A stretch of 64,000 nucleotides of DNA from Wurfbainia villosa (taxonomy: Eukaryota; Streptophyta; Magnoliopsida; Zingiberales; Zingiberaceae): the NCBI GenBank assembly GCA_025175895.1, contig CM045988.1, positions 92,043,137-92,107,136 on the forward strand. Direction: 5' to 3'. The notes under the pieces were generated by a model. That model had not been told where the DNA came from, did no database searches, and worked only from the letters and a program-made list of their open reading frames with translations. Positions 61,168-64,000 of this stretch are shown here, one piece after another. How positions within the stretch are numbered: position 1 is the first letter of the stretch; every line of letters starts with the position of its first letter. The position numbers were made by a program, and so were the translations under genes.

Positions 61168-63353
61168 TGTTGGGTTTAAGCCGCATGGCGTGTGTGTGTT
61201 CGATCATGTTTTAAACATGAGACAGTGGAATAATAAATCTATATTTATTACAACACACACAACACACGCATGCATATTACAACAAGTGTAGACATAACCG
61301 TAAATTAAAATTTGCAATAAAAGAAATTTATCTACGTTATACCTTTCGTATGACGTGTAGCGGGAACGGCATCAACCGGAACGATCCTCGTAAGAATCGT
61401 CTCTATCCGTATCCACGCCGAGCTCCTCGGGATGACTTCGCTAAGTCACGAGCTTCTTCTTCGTACGGGTTACTAGCCTCGTGTTGAAGACGACGTGATC
61501 GAGAGATGATCACGATCCGAATCCAAATTCGGATCCTAAAACGAGTTCTCAAAACTCGCTTCTCCGGAGAGGTATTCGTCAACCGTTTGACGAATCCTTC
61601 GTCCTCCACCTCAGAGGATTACCGGAGATCAAATCCCCGGTAAGTTAGCCGCTGTCGGAGCACTAACCGTCGTCCAAACGACGCTCCGACGAGAGGAGTA
61701 GAAGCTGTCCAGAAAACTGGACAGCTTGGTGGAGGATATAGGCGCCGGCCAACCAAGGAAAGAAAAGGCTCACCTTGATGCCAAACCTATAGGAGATCAC
61801 GGAGGGTCGAGGAGTCGCGGAGGTTCACGGCTGAAGCTTGACGCCGCAACAAGTTGGACGGCGGCACAAGGGGTTGGGCGACACACTAGGGTTGGCGAAA
61901 ACTCCTTCAAGGGTGGGCGGCAAGGCTAGGGTTTTGGATTAGGGCTTAATTATCCCTTAAGCCCTCTTTTATAGAGAACTACTTCTCTTAATGGTTATTG
62001 GATCATAACCATTAGGCCCGTTAACCCGCTCCATTAGGATAAGTTAAAATAAACCAAACCATGATGGTTTATTTTAAGTTAAAACGAACCGAACCAACTT
62101 TTGGTTCATTCGTTTAAAATAAACCAAACCCTTTGGTTTATTCTCATCCATTGGATTAGAACCAAACCATTTTGGTCCATCCATTATGTCTTCATAAGAC
62201 ACGGCCCATCCACGCTTCCATTGCATTGAAACAATTTCATGCTCGCTTTATGTTTGGTCCAACCAAACATAGTTTCTCTCGATCGAGAATCCCATTCTCA
62301 AGCTCGTTTTAAATCCTTTGGATTACACTCGTTGTGCGTGTGACCAAATAGGTTCTCGGTTTATGTTGGCCGTCTATAATTAACCATTAATTATAGAGCG
62401 ATCATGAGTGGCACCTAGTAGTACATCATGATCCCCAATTAGAGAAAAGATCAGCGGTTGATCCGAACTATTTACGAAACCCTTGATGCTTCGAATGAAT
62501 CGTGCCCCATTCCCTTCACTCATCTTATACCCACTTGGTTCGGGACATGGTCTATTGTGATCCCACTAGGCTGACTACGTCACACCTAGCCCAAGTATCA
62601 TTTCCTCGTCCTACGGATTCTAGTTACTCCACATGTATCGAAGAGTACCTTACTCTAAACATGTAATGCTTTGGCCAAAGACTTTAGTAACAATCCGACG
62701 AGAGGCCATGGGTATACATCTCCTCGCAAGGAGTGGTGAATCCTTTATAGGCTATTCAAACACCTTCGATCACTTCGACTTATACCCAATCATCCCGGGT
62801 CCACATCTCCTCGGAGATGTTTGCTTAAGATGTCAAAGCATAAGTCTCCATGATCAAGATGACTTGAATACCGCAAGTCAAAGGAACATCGCACTTAAGC
62901 CACAGTAAGAACTTCATTGACATATCTATATATGCAGAGAACCATATGAAGTCTTACGGCTGGTCACTCCAATGAACTAGTTACCATAACTAGCATCCAC
63001 GATTAACTCCGGACATCACTATGTCTCCAGCCAGTGAGAATCAGCTGCTTGGATACACCAAGGAGTATACCTCGTGCTAGTCTCGACAGAATTGATGGTG
63101 TCCAAATCCATCAATTCATCGACTAGGGATAATTTCGATACATCACAATTACACATGTAGAGATACTCACTAGTTGTGATCCAATCACAAATTCTCTCAT
63201 GCTGTGAATCGTATCGTGGACATTCAGTAAATGAGTTTAAGATCCAATCAAATACATAAAACATGTATACTCAAATAGTGAATCTTCATTTATCATATAA
63301 ATGGTTCATACATAAGGCGATTGCCTTAGGACATCTCTCATATATTACTAACA
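61168..63353 (-). repeat. 5' LTR of element B
   Basis: The counterpart of 53852-55977. A degenerate PBS (AAGGTATCGTGAGC on the minus strand) follows its end at about 61167-61150. The same palindromes are present (about 62041-62075 and 62370-62395). Confidence 0.85.
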
Positions 63354-64000
63354 GAATAGGGCAATCCTAGTTGAGATAGGATTGGAATTAGGGTTAGGGT
63401 TTGGAAGCAAGGGTGGCACCAAATAAGGCAAGTTTTCCTTCTTCTTCCTTGCCTTGTGGCCAACGTCCAGATTATTCCAGCCCTTTCCGCCCTTGGCGGC
63501 GCCCAAAACACTCCTCTCTTCTCCTTAGGTGGTGGAAACAAGATATAGGGTTTCCCTTGGTGTCTTGGTAGTTTTCCATCATCTTCTTCTCCTTCTAGTT
63601 GGCGGCAAGAACTTCTATAGTTCTTTGTTGGTTGAGTTTTTGAAGGAGAAAAACATTGTTTCTCTTCTTCCTCTTGCTTGGGAAAAGCAAGGAAGGAAGT
63701 TTTGCGATCTAGGAGCTTCGACTTTTGGTGGATCGTCGCCCACACGACGTCCAAAAGGAGGAGGGTCATACATTAGAAGACCAAGAGGTATAACTATTCT
63801 TCTATCTCTTTTATTCATTGCTTGTGTTTGTTTTTCAAAATATAAGCATGTTATATTTCTGTAAATAGGCTAAATAATACTTGGATCCCGAGTATAAACA
63901 CAAAAACCGGCGATCCGGACATCGTCTATTCCGCGGCTACTCGTAGAATAGAGGATGGTCGCTTGAACAACTAGTTTGTTCAAGTGACCTCTCTAAACGA
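63354..64000 (+). repeat. 3' LTR of element A, right part (continues past the window)
   Basis: Matches 39169-39807 closely, with a short divergent patch near 63450-63490. The end of the LTR and the right target duplication of A lie outside the window. Confidence 0.85.

Larger units (their letters stand above)
53852..63353 (-). mobile_element. Copia element B inserted in the 3' LTR of A
   Basis: A full-length 9.5-kb Ty1/copia element in reverse orientation. Its 5' LTR is 61168-63353 and its 3' LTR is 53852-55977, both TGTTAG...CCCAACA on the minus strand. The polypurine tract (ggccaagtgggagtc) lies at 55978-55992. Gene order on the minus strand is gag, protease, integrase, reverse transcriptase, RNase H, which is copia order. 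All domains are present, unlike in A and A', but frames are broken by small indels. No target duplication is visible (flanks GGTAG and GAATA). Confidence 0.88.
38044..64000 (+). mobile_element. Outer copia element A (nested host element, right end beyond the window)
   Basis: The 5' LTR is 38044-39993. The internal region is 39994-42437, continued at 51218-52743. The 3' LTR starts at 52744, is interrupted at 53851 and resumes at 63354 to the window end. The two A LTRs are about 98% alike over their first 160 bp, so the insertion is young. A polypurine tract 'aagtgggagat' precedes the 3' LTR. The coding region is heavily deleted: the N-terminal end of gag, a degenerate zinc knuckle, pre-integrase, fragments of integrase, the C-terminal half of reverse transcriptase and a good RNase H (52234-52710). 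It cannot encode a working polyprotein. Confidence 0.85.

Noticed and set aside
1..64000. tRNA, rRNA, organelle insertions or viral insertions
   Set aside because: I found no cloverleaf with an intact T-loop, no rRNA-like block and no plastid or pararetroviral segments. tRNA-like words were all primer-binding sites of retrotransposons.

Overview
The window is plant nuclear DNA from an angiosperm. It holds intron-containing genes with GT-AG splice sites, a nuclear gene for a chloroplast protein, a plant R2R3-MYB gene and many Ty1/copia LTR retrotransposons primed by initiator tRNA-Met (TGGTATCAGAGC). The psbY gene is intronless and very GC-rich while its neighbours are AT-rich. That bimodal composition suggests a monocot, probably a commelinid, but this is inference.

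Region by region. (1) 1-7.5 kb: psbY on the minus strand (1625-2224), AT-rich spacer, and a three-exon subgroup-8-like R2R3-MYB gene (6515-7453). (2) 7.5-12 kb: AT-rich spacer with a small tandem duplication. (3) 12.0-25.3 kb: a 13-exon gene for the UFM1-specific protease UFSP2. Its intron 9 is swollen to 6.4 kb by a TRIM-like element, a gutted gag-bearing copia element and a long palindrome with ~720-bp arms. (4) 25.3-28.7 kb: spacer with a foldback element, a complete TRIM with a perfect 5-bp target duplication, and a ~560-bp tandem repeat pair. (5) 28.7-35.2 kb: SEC61 alpha, with six coding exons behind a probable 5'-UTR intron that carries a 1.7-kb internally deleted copia element. (6) 36.6 kb: a 63-residue arabinogalactan-peptide-like secreted protein. 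(7) 38.0-64.0 kb: a nest of copia elements. Outer element A (38044 to beyond the window) is split by sibling element A' (42438-51212, target duplication CACAT). Its 3' LTR is split again by an unrelated minus-strand copia element B (53852-63353).

The host genes are independent housekeeping or developmental genes: thylakoid PSII subunit, cell-wall-type transcription factor, UFMylation protease and ER translocon. UFSP2 and SEC61 alpha both act at the ER, but nothing in the sequence shows that their proximity matters.

The least explained signals are in the retroelements. A and A' share the same deletions in gag, integrase and reverse transcriptase but keep a 5' leader packed with hairpins, one with a compensatory base-pair change between copies. 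Element B carries four copies of a hairpin with an invariant apical motif and mostly different outer stems. The A-family LTR has another hairpin with two compensatory pair changes, and it carries a second copy of its own primer-binding site. Many differences between paired LTRs are single-base losses at CCG/CCA/CCGG sites, which raises the possibility of consensus errors in this part of the assembly.
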